64,000 nt of DNA, taken from the NCBI GenBank assembly GCA_038501785.1, contig JBAMJR010000047.1, forward strand, positions 5,233,501-5,297,500, read 5' to 3'. The position numbers and the translations under genes are program-made. This DNA is from Myoxocephalus aenaeus (Eukaryota > Chordata > Actinopteri > Perciformes > Cottidae). Below, piece after piece: positions 12,012-23,103 of this stretch (its first letter is position 1; each line of letters opens with the position of its first letter). The notes below the pieces were generated by a model. That model did no database searches and was not told the origin of the DNA. It worked only from the letters and a program-made list of their open reading frames with translations.

Positions 12012-14220
12012 TTAAATTAATCAACGTGTCGTTGTGAAACATTTGCTTTTTTTGAAGAAAAACAAAGTTTCTTGCTCAAGTTGAAACATGTTATCAATTC
12101 ACTTGACTTTTGCACTTGAGCCACTTCTGAAAATTGTTCCCCTTCATGTCTGAATATACCTTTTCTTTGAATCAGCTCAAGAGCCATTATGTTGCTTCCC
12201 CTGTATTGCTGGAAATCTGCATATCTTTCCTCATATAATTCTCAGTTTCTTGTGATTATGCCCACTAACATATTCAAATGAGACTATGACAAAATCATCC
12301 TTGACCTCCGTTGTGATCGGCCAGCTGCAGGTGGTTGAACATGCGCTGGAAAATAATATCTTGAAAGCATTCGGGGGGCTCCTTCATGCAGCTGCAAAAC
12401 ACAAGAAACGCCTCCAAGTCAGACCAGGAAACGTTGGAAAGCACTGAGGTGGGAGGAGTAGACCAGGCAGCTGGGGGGGGGGTCATGCCAAGGTTTTGCA
12501 CCACATTCCATCACGAAGCAGCCTCTTAGAGCAGAATTCAAGGTACATTTATTGTTGCTCCTTCATGCAGGTGTAAACACAAACACGGTGCCCCTCTTCC
12601 CTGGTTCTTCAGCTGACATGATTTTTTTCTCTGATCGAAAAACAGAATCTCTGTAAACGGTCTGACAAACGGCGAGGGTTCCCGCCTTGGGAATTTCGCG
12701 ACGAGAGCCGTCGGTGCCGATGATTGAAAAGACACTCGGAAAAACCAAACGACCTCCGAGCGCTCATTGTTTTCTTCCGGATTCATTCATTTTCCCACAA
12801 CGGGCTCTTCGTGCAGCCGCTCGATAGCAACAACAAAAAAGAAGCCAAAGAACAAACATGAATCTTGTAAATATATGTGATCCCTTCGTGCATTTAAAGC
12901 ACAATGTGCTGGTAAGGTTACGCGTGGACTAAAGCACAGGATATACAGCAGCGGTTCATCCTGAGATCATTCTAACCATAAACATACACTATTCTAAAAA
13001 AGGTCCCCTGAGTCTATGGCATTGCCTACAGCAGTTAAATCACTTTTTATTCATTCAAACATTCAGCGTGAAACATAAACAAGTGCACGAGTTCTGCATC
13101 CTAACCTGATTTTAGCTTTGGGAAAGCAAATAAGTAATACTTAAAAACTGCGTTGGGCACCCATCAGCAAAACACTAGAGCACCCCCTCGTGCTCCATTA
13201 CGGATGAACAGTGTCCAACAATGGAGACGCTCTGGATTTACTGGGCGAGTGTGTGTGAATTAATACAAAGCAGCGGGGCGAAGACGACAAAACAGACGTG
13301 ATTGTCTTCGGTCATGCTGCTGCTTTAAGAGATGATAGATTTAATATCATTTTATGTGACTGTTTTTTTGTTTTACTTGGCAATGACGAATTCATTTGTA
13401 CTAGTTTGGATACCAGAACAACATCACACAATTACTTGCAATTTAGTAACCTCCTAACTTTTCAGTTACTTCAATGAACTGCCAACCCAGGAGTTGTTGG
13501 GCATTTAGCTCTTTGATTGTTTCCCCTGATAATAAAGTACTGCAATGTTATTGGATATAGAAACCATACAAATAGGCATTTGTTTCAAGATCTGGGTCAA
13601 AAAAAGGATTGAATACAGCCATCGTTTGACTGAAGACGTTTCTATACACTTGGTGCGGGGTAATTATTCAAATGATAATTTATAAAATAACCCTGTACCA
13701 TCATTAACTCAGCCCTAGTTTTGCTTTTGGTATTGGTAAAATTTATGATGCCCTGGGTCGCAGCTCGGCAAAGTTGTAAAATGTCTACCCAAGCCCTTTT
13801 TTTTTAAGTTGTCAGCCATTTTTGTTTAATTGTGACTTTTGTCCTCTTTTTTTAATTAAATTAGTTGAATATGCATAAGCTGTTGTATGCGGCTGTAAAG
13901 TGCTCATCCATCGAAAAGGAATTACTGTGGTCGGGACATTATTAAAATTTGGGTGAATTCAAAGTAATCAGTTGCTAAAGCAATCATGCTGTCAAGAAAC
14001 ATTGTAATGGACATAGTGACATTTGTTAAATTAGCAAAAGTTTTTGTTCACTTTCCTGGTTAAAATGTTATGCTACATTACCAAAGTAAATGTGTTGCAT
14101 CAATATCAATAATGAGTGCCATTCATTATTTCATTTCATTGTTGTATTTGGTTGGCTAAAATATAAAAAGGTTTCCAAGCAACTGCCATTCCTCGTGCAA
14201 CATCTTTACCCCAACACTCT
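12012..14220. other. Non-coding interval, nothing specific recognised
   Basis: Mixed unique-looking DNA. A G-run lies near 12473-12481. Short ORFs on both strands (for example 12538-12786 minus) have no recognisable domain. 13300-14200 is AT-rich. Confidence 0.4.
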
Positions 14221-14530
14221 CCCAGGTGACAGACGGCCATTAAAATATCGACCGCTAACGTGGCGCCCGCTGCGGCGGGAAAAAACATATCACCGCCTAA
14301 CGACCTGGGCACATTCCGGTGGGAGCGCAGTCACAATACGTCTCCCTAACGGTGCCCTCTGTGCTGCACTCACAGTGAATTACAGAGGCAGTTCCCGTCG
14401 TCGACACAAAAAAAACGCGTTCGGTTTGGCAACATATGACCAAGTCGGAAAGCTACATTTACGCCCGTCCAAGATTAACAAACGTCCTGCGCGAGCGCTC
14501 CCGGCCTCGGAGCTCGATTAAGTGTCCTGA
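14221..14530. other. GC- and CpG-rich block with a non-convincing 143-codon frame
   Basis: This roughly 300-bp block is clearly GC-richer than its flanks and contains many CpGs. It lies inside the second-longest open frame of the window (14090-14521, plus). The predicted peptide is rich in Arg, Pro and Lys and matches no family I know. The longer frame probably reflects fewer stop codons in GC-rich DNA. It could be a small CpG island, a conserved element or a TE fragment. Confidence 0.3.
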
Positions 14531-15594
14531 AGGCTCAAGTGTTCCCGCAAGAAACTCCTCGCTATGTCCGGATGAGAGTCAAAGACGTTCATTTGAATAA
14601 TTTTGGTGTTATAATAAAAGAGCATAATGTGAGTTGTGTGTTCAGATGTGTCAACCCATTTTCTACAATAAAAAAAATCCCGTGGCACACCAACAACCCA
14701 AAAAGTTACAAAATGTCACATTGTAGCATAATACAGCATATATGGGAGGTACTTATTGCGCTACCTACTGGCATGGAAGAGTATTCAGTGTTTCAAGTAA
14801 ACCAGATTGCTCCATTAGACAAAAAAAGAAAGAAGTGTTATCACTTTGTTAGAAAAATGAAAATAAAGTTATGCAAAAAATTACTAATATTTAGTTACTA
14901 CTAAATAGCTAACTAAAAAAGCTATTTTTTTGCAAAACAAAACAGAATGAGTGCAGATGTGTGAGCATCAGGTTGTATCAGTATTAGTGGCTGCAGTGAG
15001 CTGCTTTCCTCTACACATCTTTTTAAAACGGGGTTGTAGATTTGATACGGTTCTCAATTCATGCTCAATGTTGAGAGACACAACAGCAGAAAGATGACCT
15101 CACGGAGATCTCATAAAGATCGGCTTTTGGCGAAATGACAAGAATCTGCGAGTTAGCGCATGCGCAAGCGTAACCTGTTACCGGCGTACGGTGAACATTT
15201 AAAATCAGCATTTCCTCCTGCACCTGTAATAAATACCGCCCCAGTTTGATAAATACTGACTTAAAGGAAACATGGTGTTCATTTATTTTTAATGACAACC
15301 ACAAAGTGTGCAGGCTTTGTCACTGCAGTGTATTTTTCGGGCTTTTGGAAGAATATTTCCATTTATGGAGCTCCGCAGGCTGCAGACTGTTGAGGATGTT
15401 TGTCTTGACCTGCAAATACATGAACTGTTAGGCTTTAAAAGTGATAGCTCATAGCTTAAAATAGTGATAGCTTCAAGCAGCAAATCCCATTGTGAAAAGC
15501 ATGCGACATATTTTTCGCCGCTCTCTGTCTCTCTCTCTCTCTCTCCGCTGTGTCTCACCTGTGTGCAGCGCATCGGGGCGGAACTCCGCCGTGC
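14531..15594. other. Non-coding interval with possible hAT-like fragment
   Basis: AT-rich. A segment at about 14655-14805 resembles an interspersed repeat and is listed separately. A CT tract occurs at 15521-15546. The remainder is unrecognised. Confidence 0.35.
14655..14805. mobile_element. Possible hAT-type repeat fragment
   Basis: It contains GTGGCACACC-like sequence followed about 85 bp later by CTACCTACTGGCATGGAAGA. I recall this combination from abundant teleost hAT-like non-autonomous repeats, though not with certainty. It may belong to the same insertion as the hAT-like end at 15864, with unrelated or decayed DNA between. Recognition is from memory of the motif only. Confidence 0.35.
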
Positions 15595-15864
15595 GCGACG
15601 CAGAGAGCAGAGAAGAGTCGTAGACGCGACCCAGAAATGACAAGCTGTCTGTAGATACGATCAATAACATACGGCCGTTTAGTTTGATTAATAACAGAAC
15701 AAGTTGTAGACCTGTTCTATAGGAAATCACTCTGCCGGCAGCCACTATATTGCAGGCGCAGACGCTCAACAATGGAAAAGTATTTGCGGCAACTAAATTA
15801 TATTTTTTGGACCAATTAAGTGAAATTGGACATTTTCCCACGGCACAGTGGTTGAAAATCACTG
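15595..15864 (-). mobile_element. hAT-Charlie-like DNA transposon remnant
   Basis: The right edge (15846-15864) is CAGTGGTTGAAAATCACTG. Read from the minus strand, the element therefore begins CAGTGATTTTCAACCACTG, followed by a GTGCCGTGGGAAA-like segment and CAATTTCACTTAATTGG. This order is characteristic of Charlie-type hAT termini. The interior (ACAAGTTGTAGACCTGTTCT) also fits the family as I recall it. No transposase ORF is present, so it is a non-autonomous or decayed copy. The left end and target-site duplication were not found. Confidence 0.6.
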
Positions 15865-16154
15865 GTCTATACGTTACTGGTTTTGAGTAAATGAAGAAGG
15901 GAATTGAATTATACAGTTTTCAAGCTACAACTTGTGATCTTCAAGCTGCTCGCCGTGTAAAAAAAATAAAAATACGACGGGTTCTGGCACAGCAGAGTTA
16001 AATTACATCTATTCTTTTTTTTTTCACCAAAAAAACCCACTGGAGTTATCCTTCGGAGCCCACACATGCCATTTTACCTCACGACGGGGTTGCGGGCCGC
16101 GTAACTGAAATCACTTCATTGTCTTATAGGTCGGTGTGAATTAAAACACCCCGA

Positions 16155-16560
16155 GCAGATGGGCGTTCTTATGATTACAAACATACTAAATGTCTTAATT
16201 TTTGTCCCCGCTGACTTGCTTAGGAGGCTTCCCCCCTTACAAAGCCAAGCATTACCACATTTGCCTCCACATAGTTCCTCTCATACTCCAGTGTCATTAG
16301 CTGGAGCCTCGGTAATAAGCCATGTGATGTATCCCCCGTAGTTGCAGACCTTGTAAATGAGAAGTGGCACTGGGGGGGCGGGGTCTAGCGCGCGGCTGAA
16401 TTTATCTGAACTGATCAGAAACACAATTATGCCTTGCTCGGCTCATAATAAACCACGGTTAAGTGGGTTGGAGAATTCATTTATTTACATTAACTCTGTC
16501 GCCGTTGGACAGTAATGGATGCCTTTCATTAATGAATGAGGGATTTTAGCCTGGCTCCGG
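16155..16560. promoter_or_regulatory. Candidate conserved non-coding element
   Basis: Free of simple repeats and rich in homeodomain-type cores, including the perfect 12-bp palindrome TTCATTAATGAA at 16525-16536. Function and conservation are inferred from texture only. Confidence 0.3.
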
Positions 16561-16723
16561 CCCTCTGGTTCAAAAGCCTTTTGATTTGGGGGGAGGAGGG
16601 AGAAAACAATTGATGAATGCAAACTTTTAGAGAGATTGTATTGAGCGATTTGGAGAATACTGCCAAGAAACGAATTGGCAAAATAAACCCAAAGCCTTTT
16701 ACTTTACGGCTCTCTCCCTCTCT

Positions 16724-16746
16724 CACACACACACACACACACACAC
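16724..16746. repeat. (CA)n microsatellite
   Basis: About 11 copies, following a CT-rich stretch. Confidence 0.97.
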
Positions 16747-17228
16747 GGCTATTCATGTTCCAGCCATTTTGTAGTCTGTCTAATTGAGGAAAATAAAAGA
16801 AGTTTCCCATTGATTTTATTTTTTGTCCTCTATGATTATAACAAAAATATAAAATACATCACTCCCAGTGGTCTGCATGAAACTAATTTATTTTCTTACG
16901 GGCAGCAATTTATAACATTGCAGAGGGCGTGCGCTTCAGATTGTGCACCGTACGTGTGAGCACATGTACATGTGGCTGTATGCGATGAGTCTCTCTTTCT
17001 CTCGCTCTCTTTTGGCCTGGCGTTGCCGACAGATGTCTTATCTCCGCTCCTGCTAACCGCTCGTCCGCCTCGCCGCCACACAGGCTGCCCCTTACTAGGC
17101 GCTAATCTCCGCTTTGAATTAAAACATAATTGGGAATCATGAATCATTCATTTTTTCTTTTTTTTTTCTCTCATGGACAGCACAGGCAATGCCCTGTCAA
17201 CTTGATGCACAGCCTCTCTCGTATATAA

Positions 17229-17248
17229 ATATATATATATATATATAT
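17229..17248. repeat. (AT)10 microsatellite
   Basis: Pure AT array flanked by TA-rich sequence. Confidence 0.97.
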
Positions 17249-17286
17249 TTATTTATTAATTAAAGGCCTTTCAGCGTGATGACGGA

Positions 17287-17400
17287 GTGGGTGGGCCTGG
17301 ACGCTGCTCGCCATGTCTTGGTTAATGGTGATTCACGTGCCCCGGGGTAACAGCTACCTTGACATTGGCTTCTGAAGTACTGCATGGCTGTCTGAGCTCA
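17287..17400. promoter_or_regulatory. Paralogous element A, copy 1
   Basis: This segment aligns to 18928-19040. Both carry GTGGGTGGGCCTG, then 11 (here) or 9 (there) bases, then CCATGTCTT. From CCATGTCTT on, 40 positions align without a gap at 30/40 identity, and 9 of the 10 differences are transitions. That pattern indicates common descent rather than chance. It may be a locally duplicated regulatory element or two copies of an old interspersed repeat. No coding frame is shared. Confidence 0.55.
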
Positions 17401-18354
17401 TATAAGCACGTATTATATATGGATTATCCAAGGCGAATGGCTCTCATATGTGCTGCAGTTTGAACACTGCAGCTGTAATGGTCCTACTGAACTCTTTTTT
17501 TCAGTATTACATGTTGCTTTTGGAAAGCCCATGAAGTTTCAGCATAATCCTAGACCTCAACCTTATTTCTAATATTGTAACACGTTATAATATGTAGGAG
17601 AAAAAATAAAAAGGAAAACAAATGTATCAGCTCCTTCACTCTGCATGTTGTGTAAGAGAGGGTGACTTTTTGAAATGTATTCCCTGTATATCCCCGCGGC
17701 TAAAAGTGTTTGTCTGTCTTTAAACTGCTACTGAAACCCTCCCCCCCCCCCCCCACACAAACACACACATAAAATATTGCAACCCCGAGAAGTATGGATT
17801 TGATAATTTCAAGGATCACAAATGATTCTTTGTACGCCGCTCGTGACTTTAAGTGAAACCTAATGACGTGGCAAACGAGTGGCAAGGCACGCCAGTGTCA
17901 CATACTGTCAGGTCGTATCACTTCCATGATGTTGTTACAGCGCGCCGTCATGGCGCACTAACCACTGATCCGGTCTTTCGCGTCTGTAGGCTGACTGACA
18001 CGTCGTCGACGTATTCGGAGAGAGAGGCGTGACTTTAGTTTCCGTGCGAGTACATCAAGCGATTCACATATTCTATCACGTAAGGAAAATTGTTTTGAGA
18101 TTTGCATTGTATTACAATGTGCCGACTGTCGTCCGAAAAGGCTCCACGCTGATTTACAAAGATGCAGCTGCATGGAAAGAAAATGGATATGGGGGTATCG
18201 TTTAGCATAAACAACAGGAACCAGTCTTTCATCCAGCAAACAGCTGTTTGCGCCTCGCATGATACAAGATTTTTAAATGTATTTGTCACATAACTGCCAT
18301 AACCAAAGACATACTCAACCACACTTCCGTAGGTATCTGAACACAAACCACCCA
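17401..18354. other. Non-coding interval
   Basis: 17401-17480 may extend the duplicated element. A C14 run lies at 17741-17754. Short minus-strand ORFs near 17958-18355 show no recognisable domain. Confidence 0.4.
17741..17754. repeat. Poly-C run, C14
   Basis: Uninterrupted C14 followed by ACACAAACACACAC. Confidence 0.95.
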
Positions 18355-18416
18355 ACCAAGTAGTTTTGTAGCCAAAACCATGATATTTTCCCGAAACCTA
18401 GCCAAGTAGTTCTGTT
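18355..18416. repeat. Possible interspersed repeat with internal direct repeats
   Basis: CCAAGTAGTTTTGT (from 18356) and CCAAGTAGTTCTGT (from 18402) are direct repeats 46 bp apart, each near an AAACC-type motif. A CCAAGTAGTTNTG phrase of this kind is familiar from repeats in perciform fish, but the family is not named with confidence. Confidence 0.35.
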
Positions 18417-18927
18417 CACTGAGCTTAATGCTTCCTGTGAAGATGGATTTTTTTTTAAAGCATACTTTGACACGTGTTGCAAGACTTTTGCCAGAAAACG
18501 CACAAACAACAGCGATAGAAGCCGATAAACTTAGCTGCCAACCTCTCTGTATGGTGATGATGACCTACTAAAGATGTAGCGGGCCTTCAATGAATATCAC
18601 AGAAGCAAGTAGTGACGCATGCACCCCCAGTAAATGTTACCCTTTGGCCTGTTACTTCTCTTGAGGGACACTTGGTGAAACGCTGTTGTGTAAACATGAT
18701 AAGAAAATGTATGGATTTTCCGAACGCCATGTTGTGCATTCATGTCGGCCATTTCTAATGCTTCTTGAAAAACTGCCGACACATAAACAACATTATCAGG
18801 TGTCAGTTTTAATATACCTGTCCCTGCCAATTAATATAAGAGCAGAAGATAGATATGTCTCTATTTGTTGTTTTTCTTCCTTTAGCAGCGTTAGCCAGCA
18901 TCGGTGTGATCGCTTGGCTTCGAGAGC
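18417..18927. other. Non-coding interval, nothing specific recognised
   Basis: Unique-looking DNA with short ORFs only. Confidence 0.4.
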
Positions 18928-19040
18928 GTGGGTGGGCCTGTGAAGAATACCATGTCTTAGTCAATACTGACTCATATGCCCTGAAGTAAAAAGCTGCCCC
19001 GACTTCACTTGATGAAGTAGGGCACTGGCGTCTTGGTTCG
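18928..19040. promoter_or_regulatory. Paralogous element A, copy 2
   Basis: Partner of 17287-17400, about 1.64 kb away in the same orientation. Exact shared blocks are at 18928-18940 and 18950-18958, with further in-register matches TGCCC (18977-18981) and GTAA (18986-18989). Confidence 0.55.
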
Positions 19041-19124
19041 TGCAAAGCAAATGATGTATTGGATATGCGATGCGAACATGCACCGTGCCGATAACAAGGT
19101 TCATTCACGGTGGGTGCGCTTGTG

Positions 19125-19170
19125 AGTGAGAGAGAGAGGGAGAAGGAGAGAGAGAGAGAGAGGGAGAGAG
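19125..19170. repeat. Imperfect (GA)n tract
   Basis: GA dinucleotides with GGG and AAGG interruptions, 118 bp before a long CA array. Confidence 0.95.
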
Positions 19171-19284
19171 CTGTGTGTCTGAGGCAAGCTTTTTTTATGA
19201 TGTATTGGAAATGCAAATGAACACATGTTTGCTTCAGGTAAGCAGATGGTACAGAAAACAGAGATCAACATATATGGGAGAAAT

Positions 19285-19288
<4 letters not shown>

Positions 19289-19359
<71 letters not shown>
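19289..19359. repeat. (CA)n microsatellite, about 35 copies
   Basis: A 71-bp uninterrupted array. Confidence 0.99.
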
Positions 19360-19361
<2 letters not shown>

Positions 19362-20096
19362 CTAGGAATCAGATGATGTTTTGTGCACTTACATCTCTCC
19401 TTGTGGTTCTCTGCCAAAAGCCGATGCATAATGTCTCCATTTAAACCTATTTTAAGTTATGCCCAATACGCAAAAGCCTGGAAGCAGAAGGCTTGGTGCG
19501 TGACGTCACTGCCAGAGTTTAATATGATGACGGTCCATAGAATTTGGATTTCAGAGGAGAGCGACAAGCGTATACAAGTGAAGGCGGTAAATACCAAACG
19601 GCACATGTTATCAAAGATACAGGAGCACCTTGAGGCTGCTAAGGTGTCTGTGTTGGAAGAAAGAAAAATAGTAGGATATTATTATTAAGATGAACAGTGG
19701 CTTAAAAAAGTGGATAATCAAAGCTCTATTTCCACTGAGTAACCATGAGTGAGTTGCCCACTTACTGACAGCTACTGTTTCAGTGTTGGGGGTCAAGGTC
19801 AGGTCCATCACTAAATCATTCTCCATTGTACATGCAGATCATGTCAATACAGTTTTACAGAGGCTCAACCCCAAAATCCCGTTCTTTCATCAGTTTAAAG
19901 TTCAACAAAAGCCAACACGCCGCCCGCTTTCCCCCCCCCAAAAAAAACAGCCTGCGCGCCATTTCCTAAAACAGGCACGTTGTTCCATTATCCTAATCTG
20001 CATTTTATTATGCTAATCCCATTTCCCAAATTTCATTCTAGTTGAACCAACCAGATAAGTGAGCAGACATGATTGCAGTAGAGAGCAATTTATAAC
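19360..20096. other. Non-coding interval with a full CRE
   Basis: The perfect palindromic CRE TGACGTCA lies at 19501-19508. A C-run and A-run lie near 19931-19948. No ORF is convincing; the 19383-19688 plus frame has no recognisable domain. Confidence 0.4.
19501..19508. promoter_or_regulatory. Full CRE palindrome TGACGTCA
   Basis: An exact consensus CREB/ATF site, flanked GCG-CTGCC. The motif is seen; use by a factor is inferred. Such sites also occur inside some fish repeats. Confidence 0.4.
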
Positions 20097-20114
20097 TTTT
20101 TTTTTTTTTTTTTT
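20097..20114. repeat. Poly-T run, T18
   Basis: Uninterrupted T18. Confidence 0.95.
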
Positions 20115-20118
20115 ACCA

Positions 20119-20140
20119 TGATGAAAAAGGTTTTTCATCA
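20119..20140. repeat. Inverted repeat, 10-bp arms, 2-nt centre
   Basis: TGATGAAAAA (20119-20128) and TTTTTCATCA (20131-20140) are perfect complements around GG, directly after the T18 run. The low-complexity A/T part weakens its significance. Confidence 0.8.
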
Positions 20141-22523
20141 GAGACCTTTGCGTTCCCCCACTTTGTTGTTACATTTCTTCGTCTGTGCTGTTCAATGCAT
20201 TCTGGGTAAATTGACCTCTGAAAACAGTAAGGGAGTGACTTAGAGAGTTCGTCTGAGGACACGGGGACAAAGGGAAGGCAACATCTGACTCGAAGCTCGA
20301 AATTTACTGTTTTGTATTTTTGAGCCACGGGCGTGCTGTCACTTTTTAAAATTGTTGCTTCCAACTTCAAGGTGCTTCAGGTACAAACATCCACCAAGAC
20401 AAGCCCATCTTCCCTCATACATTTATATTCTTTTTTGTCCTCTGCGGCTGGCTTTCTAGTTCTCTCCTCTTTTCATTTATTTATTAAATTGTTGTTTTAT
20501 ATTCACTTACATGGAAGAATAAGCGCTTCACCACCGTCATGCCCATGGCTTGTTTGGATTACAGTTATTGTGCTAAACACTGATTTTTTTTTTTTACCCT
20601 TTTGTTGTTTGCCTTCATGAGCTTATGATCCCTTGCGCTTGTAATGCCGGAAAAGTTCTATTTTTGTATTATTAAATTGTAAAAAAATACGCCTTAAAAA
20701 GAGAATCGACACAAAACATTTCAATGTTCTCAAACAGGTCACTCCATACATGCCTTTGAGAGCGGAGGATCAAGGGGAACATTTTTTGGGGGGATCGGTT
20801 TTGTTTCCTCGCAGTGGAAAAGCAGCTTCGCTGTGACTGATTGATAGCTGAAGTCAAAGCATGTTTGTAGTTTTATTATTTATATATGTTTTATACTTTA
20901 ATCCAGGAGATGCTCACATCCTCTTTACGGCCATTCGGCTGGTTCGCTTAGCAGTGAAAAAGCACTTTCTCTCTCCCTCGCAAAATATTCCCATGTCATC
21001 ATTGATATGAAATCAGTTTTTCTGCTTGATATTTGGTGTTACATTATATGTATCAATCCGCGTGCATACAGTTCCGGGTTCGACTTTGATTTAGTAGTTG
21101 GCAGCGTATCTGTCTGAATCTGCACTAAATCTTTTTTATATCCATAATAAAAAACAACAACATGTGCGCTGATGGCTGAATGACATCATGGATTATTTTG
21201 CATGGGAGGAGGTCACTCGAACACAACACTCGCTCGCTGCTACTCTCTCATGCACAAGCGGCCAAATGCCAGCGCGGACTCCCGGTCAATAAGAAATGAC
21301 ATCCTCGTTGTCCGAGTTTGTGCGAGTGCCTGTCAGAAGGAGCGCCGCCTCGCCACCGCCGGACGAGACCACGTGACTCGCCGACTCGTGGGCGATTTGC
21401 CGACCCGGAGGCGACAGGGGTCAGAGGGGGGTTCGTGGGATGGGTGTCGGATCGCCGACGCCTTTTCGCGTGTGCGTCGCGTTGCCTCCCCCGAGTGAAT
21501 ATTGTACACTTCACGTCAACTTCACAGGAACATGGGTTTTCTGTCAGGAGCGCAGACGGTCACACTGGAGCGGAAATAAACACGCTTTTCTGTGTACATG
21601 TCTTCCCACTGCAGGCCTATACATGTACTGGCATGTAAACCTTCAGAAATTGATACATATGATGACATATGAAGTCCAACTGTTTGAATACAGCTAACAT
21701 GTAGGTCAGAGGTCTTTTTGCTCTTCACACTCATTAGAAACCATCAGATCTGTGTCACACATGAGGGTGGGGGTGGGGGATACAGACTGGGACAACTTCT
21801 GCCGCGAAGCCGCTGCAGACTTTGATGGAAGCAGGTGACAGAAGCTCGTTTCAGGAGAGGTTTGTACGTCAGCCTCGGCTAATTGGGCGTCTTAGGGGGT
21901 TTTAATTTCTGCTTCAGCGCTCGCCTGACTAACCTCGGCTTACTGTGCGTTTGTTAGAAAGCATCGTGTTGTCATGCAGCCGGTCTTGGAGGTGGGGGTG
22001 GGGGGAGAGTGTTTCATTCTGAATCGTACAAAATGGAGCATCACACTGGGAACGTCAATCTATAGCCCGATGTGTGAGGAAAATGCATGTGAAATGTAGC
22101 ATTTTTTATTTATTTTTGTGGGGGAGGGGGATTTCACAAAGTTTTCATTATCCCTCTGTAATATTGCTCAATGTCCCCTTCTGTCTTCTGGCCGACATGC
22201 AGCCTTTGATTATGCAGAAAGAGAACATTTTATTAAATGTGGAAAGCCTCGTCGTCGTCCTCCCCTGCAGTGCTCCTTTCGGGTAATTTACTTTTCTTTG
22301 CACGGTAATGTTTCTTTTCTCCGAGCGAAATATCAGCTGCTTCTCAGCTGGAGTTATTGTCCATTCTGCTGGGATGTTTTATACATGATAATTTGAATTG
22401 ACAAGGGTTCCCGAACTCTAATTCTTACTTTCAACGAGACGGTGCATGGGGAGTGGAGCTTTCCTAATGGATGTGAAGCTGACTCTGAAATATCTAAACA
22501 AAGCGTATTGGAAAACCCAGACA

Positions 22524-22526
<3 letters not shown>
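20141..22526. other. Non-coding interval; GC-rich block near 21200-21500
   Basis: No gene is supported. 21200-21500 is GC- and CpG-rich, with overlapping open frames on both strands that have Arg/Pro/Gly-rich peptides and no recognisable domain. 21760-22000 has short G-rich runs. Nothing else is identified. Confidence 0.4.

Positions 22527-22557
<31 letters not shown>
22527..22557. repeat. (TA)n microsatellite
   Basis: A 31-bp pure TA array. A second short TA run follows at about 22688-22695. Confidence 0.97.
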
Positions 22558-22561
<4 letters not shown>

Positions 22562-22589
22562 TATCATATATATTGTCATCTCTCTTGTT

Positions 22590-22681
22590 TAAATAGTTGT
22601 TGCTTTTATTGCTTGTCTTTAAAGTGCCTTGAGTACCTTTTAAAGCGCTATTAACAAATAAAATGTATTATTATTATTATT
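22590..22681 (+). mobile_element. Possible retroposon 3' tail ending in (TAT)n
   Basis: AAAGTGCCTTGAGTACC, then AAAGCGCTATTAACAAATAAAATG, ends in a TAT/ATT array at 22666-22681. The order AAAGYGCCTTGAG, then GCGCTATNNACAAATAAAAT plus simple repeat is typical of the 3' ends of many teleost LINE/SINE copies. No 5' body is recognisable, so it is a truncated scrap. Confidence 0.45.
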
Positions 22682-22874
22682 AGTAGTATATATATACACT
22701 GTATAAATGAACAGTAATATAATATTAAGTCTACATTCCACTTTGGTGCAGACTAAAGGAATATATCTGTCTGAAATCGCACCCTAAACTACCGGAAATC
22801 TCAGCATGATCCCAAACAAGCAATTGTCTCTGATGTCCACATTTGTTGCTTGCCGGCTCCAGATGTTTTCTCAC
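22682..22874. other. Short non-coding stretch
   Basis: AT-rich, with a stop codon for the exon-like minus frame at its right part (the frame closes at 22801). Confidence 0.4.
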
Positions 22875-23049
22875 CAGGCTTCCAGCTCACGACGCACACA
22901 ATGAGAGGGGCTCGACTCGCGCCCACTCCCGGCTCGGCTTCCCCTGTGTTGCTCCGATAACCATATCCCCCACCGGTGGCTAACCGAAACTCACAAAGTT
23001 CTCCCTCCTGGAGAGTTTCTATCAGAATCTCCAGTGGTGGTCCACAAAC
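22875..23049 (-). CDS. Exon-like segment, possible FKBP-like protein fragment
   Basis: On the minus strand the frame opens after a strong acceptor-like TTTGTGTCCTGCAG (just above 23049) and stays open to a donor-like CCTG|GTGAGA (last exon base 22875). That gives a 175-bp internal exon starting in phase 0 and ending in phase 1. The peptide begins VCGPPLEILIETLQEGELCEF and ends near LIVCVVSWKPG; in between is a Gly-rich stretch. The LIExL...GE.CEF.L...SWKPG pattern weakly recalls the FKBP-fold part of FKBPL-type co-chaperones. That is inference from memory, without alignment. No neighbouring exon was found within several kb. It could be a real exon of a gene with large introns, an exon relic, or a chance ORF. 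Confidence 0.3.
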
Positions 23050-23074
23050 CTGCAGGACACAAATGATGTGTGCG

Positions 23075-23103
23075 CCCCCCCACACACACACACACACACA
23101 CAC
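23075..23103. repeat. C-run plus (CA)n microsatellite
   Basis: C7 (23075-23081) joined to about 11 CA copies. Read on the minus strand this is a TG/G tract just upstream of the exon-like segment. Confidence 0.96.

Larger units (their letters stand above)
15865..17228. other. Non-coding interval with CNE-like block and (CA)n
   Basis: No gene is supported. 16155-16560 is the best candidate regulatory block (separate entry). A (CA)n lies at 16724-16746. 16880-17150 is unique-looking. The 12-mer GCAATTTATAAC near 16905-16916 recurs near 20086-20097, which may be chance. Confidence 0.4.

Noticed and set aside
14090..14521. 143-codon plus-strand ORF
   Set aside because: No recognisable domain; the openness is explained by the GC-rich block, and composition shifts inside the frame.
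21066..21082. GGGTTCGACTT, possible tRNA B-box
   Set aside because: Mismatch in the B-box and no acceptor stem or A-box.
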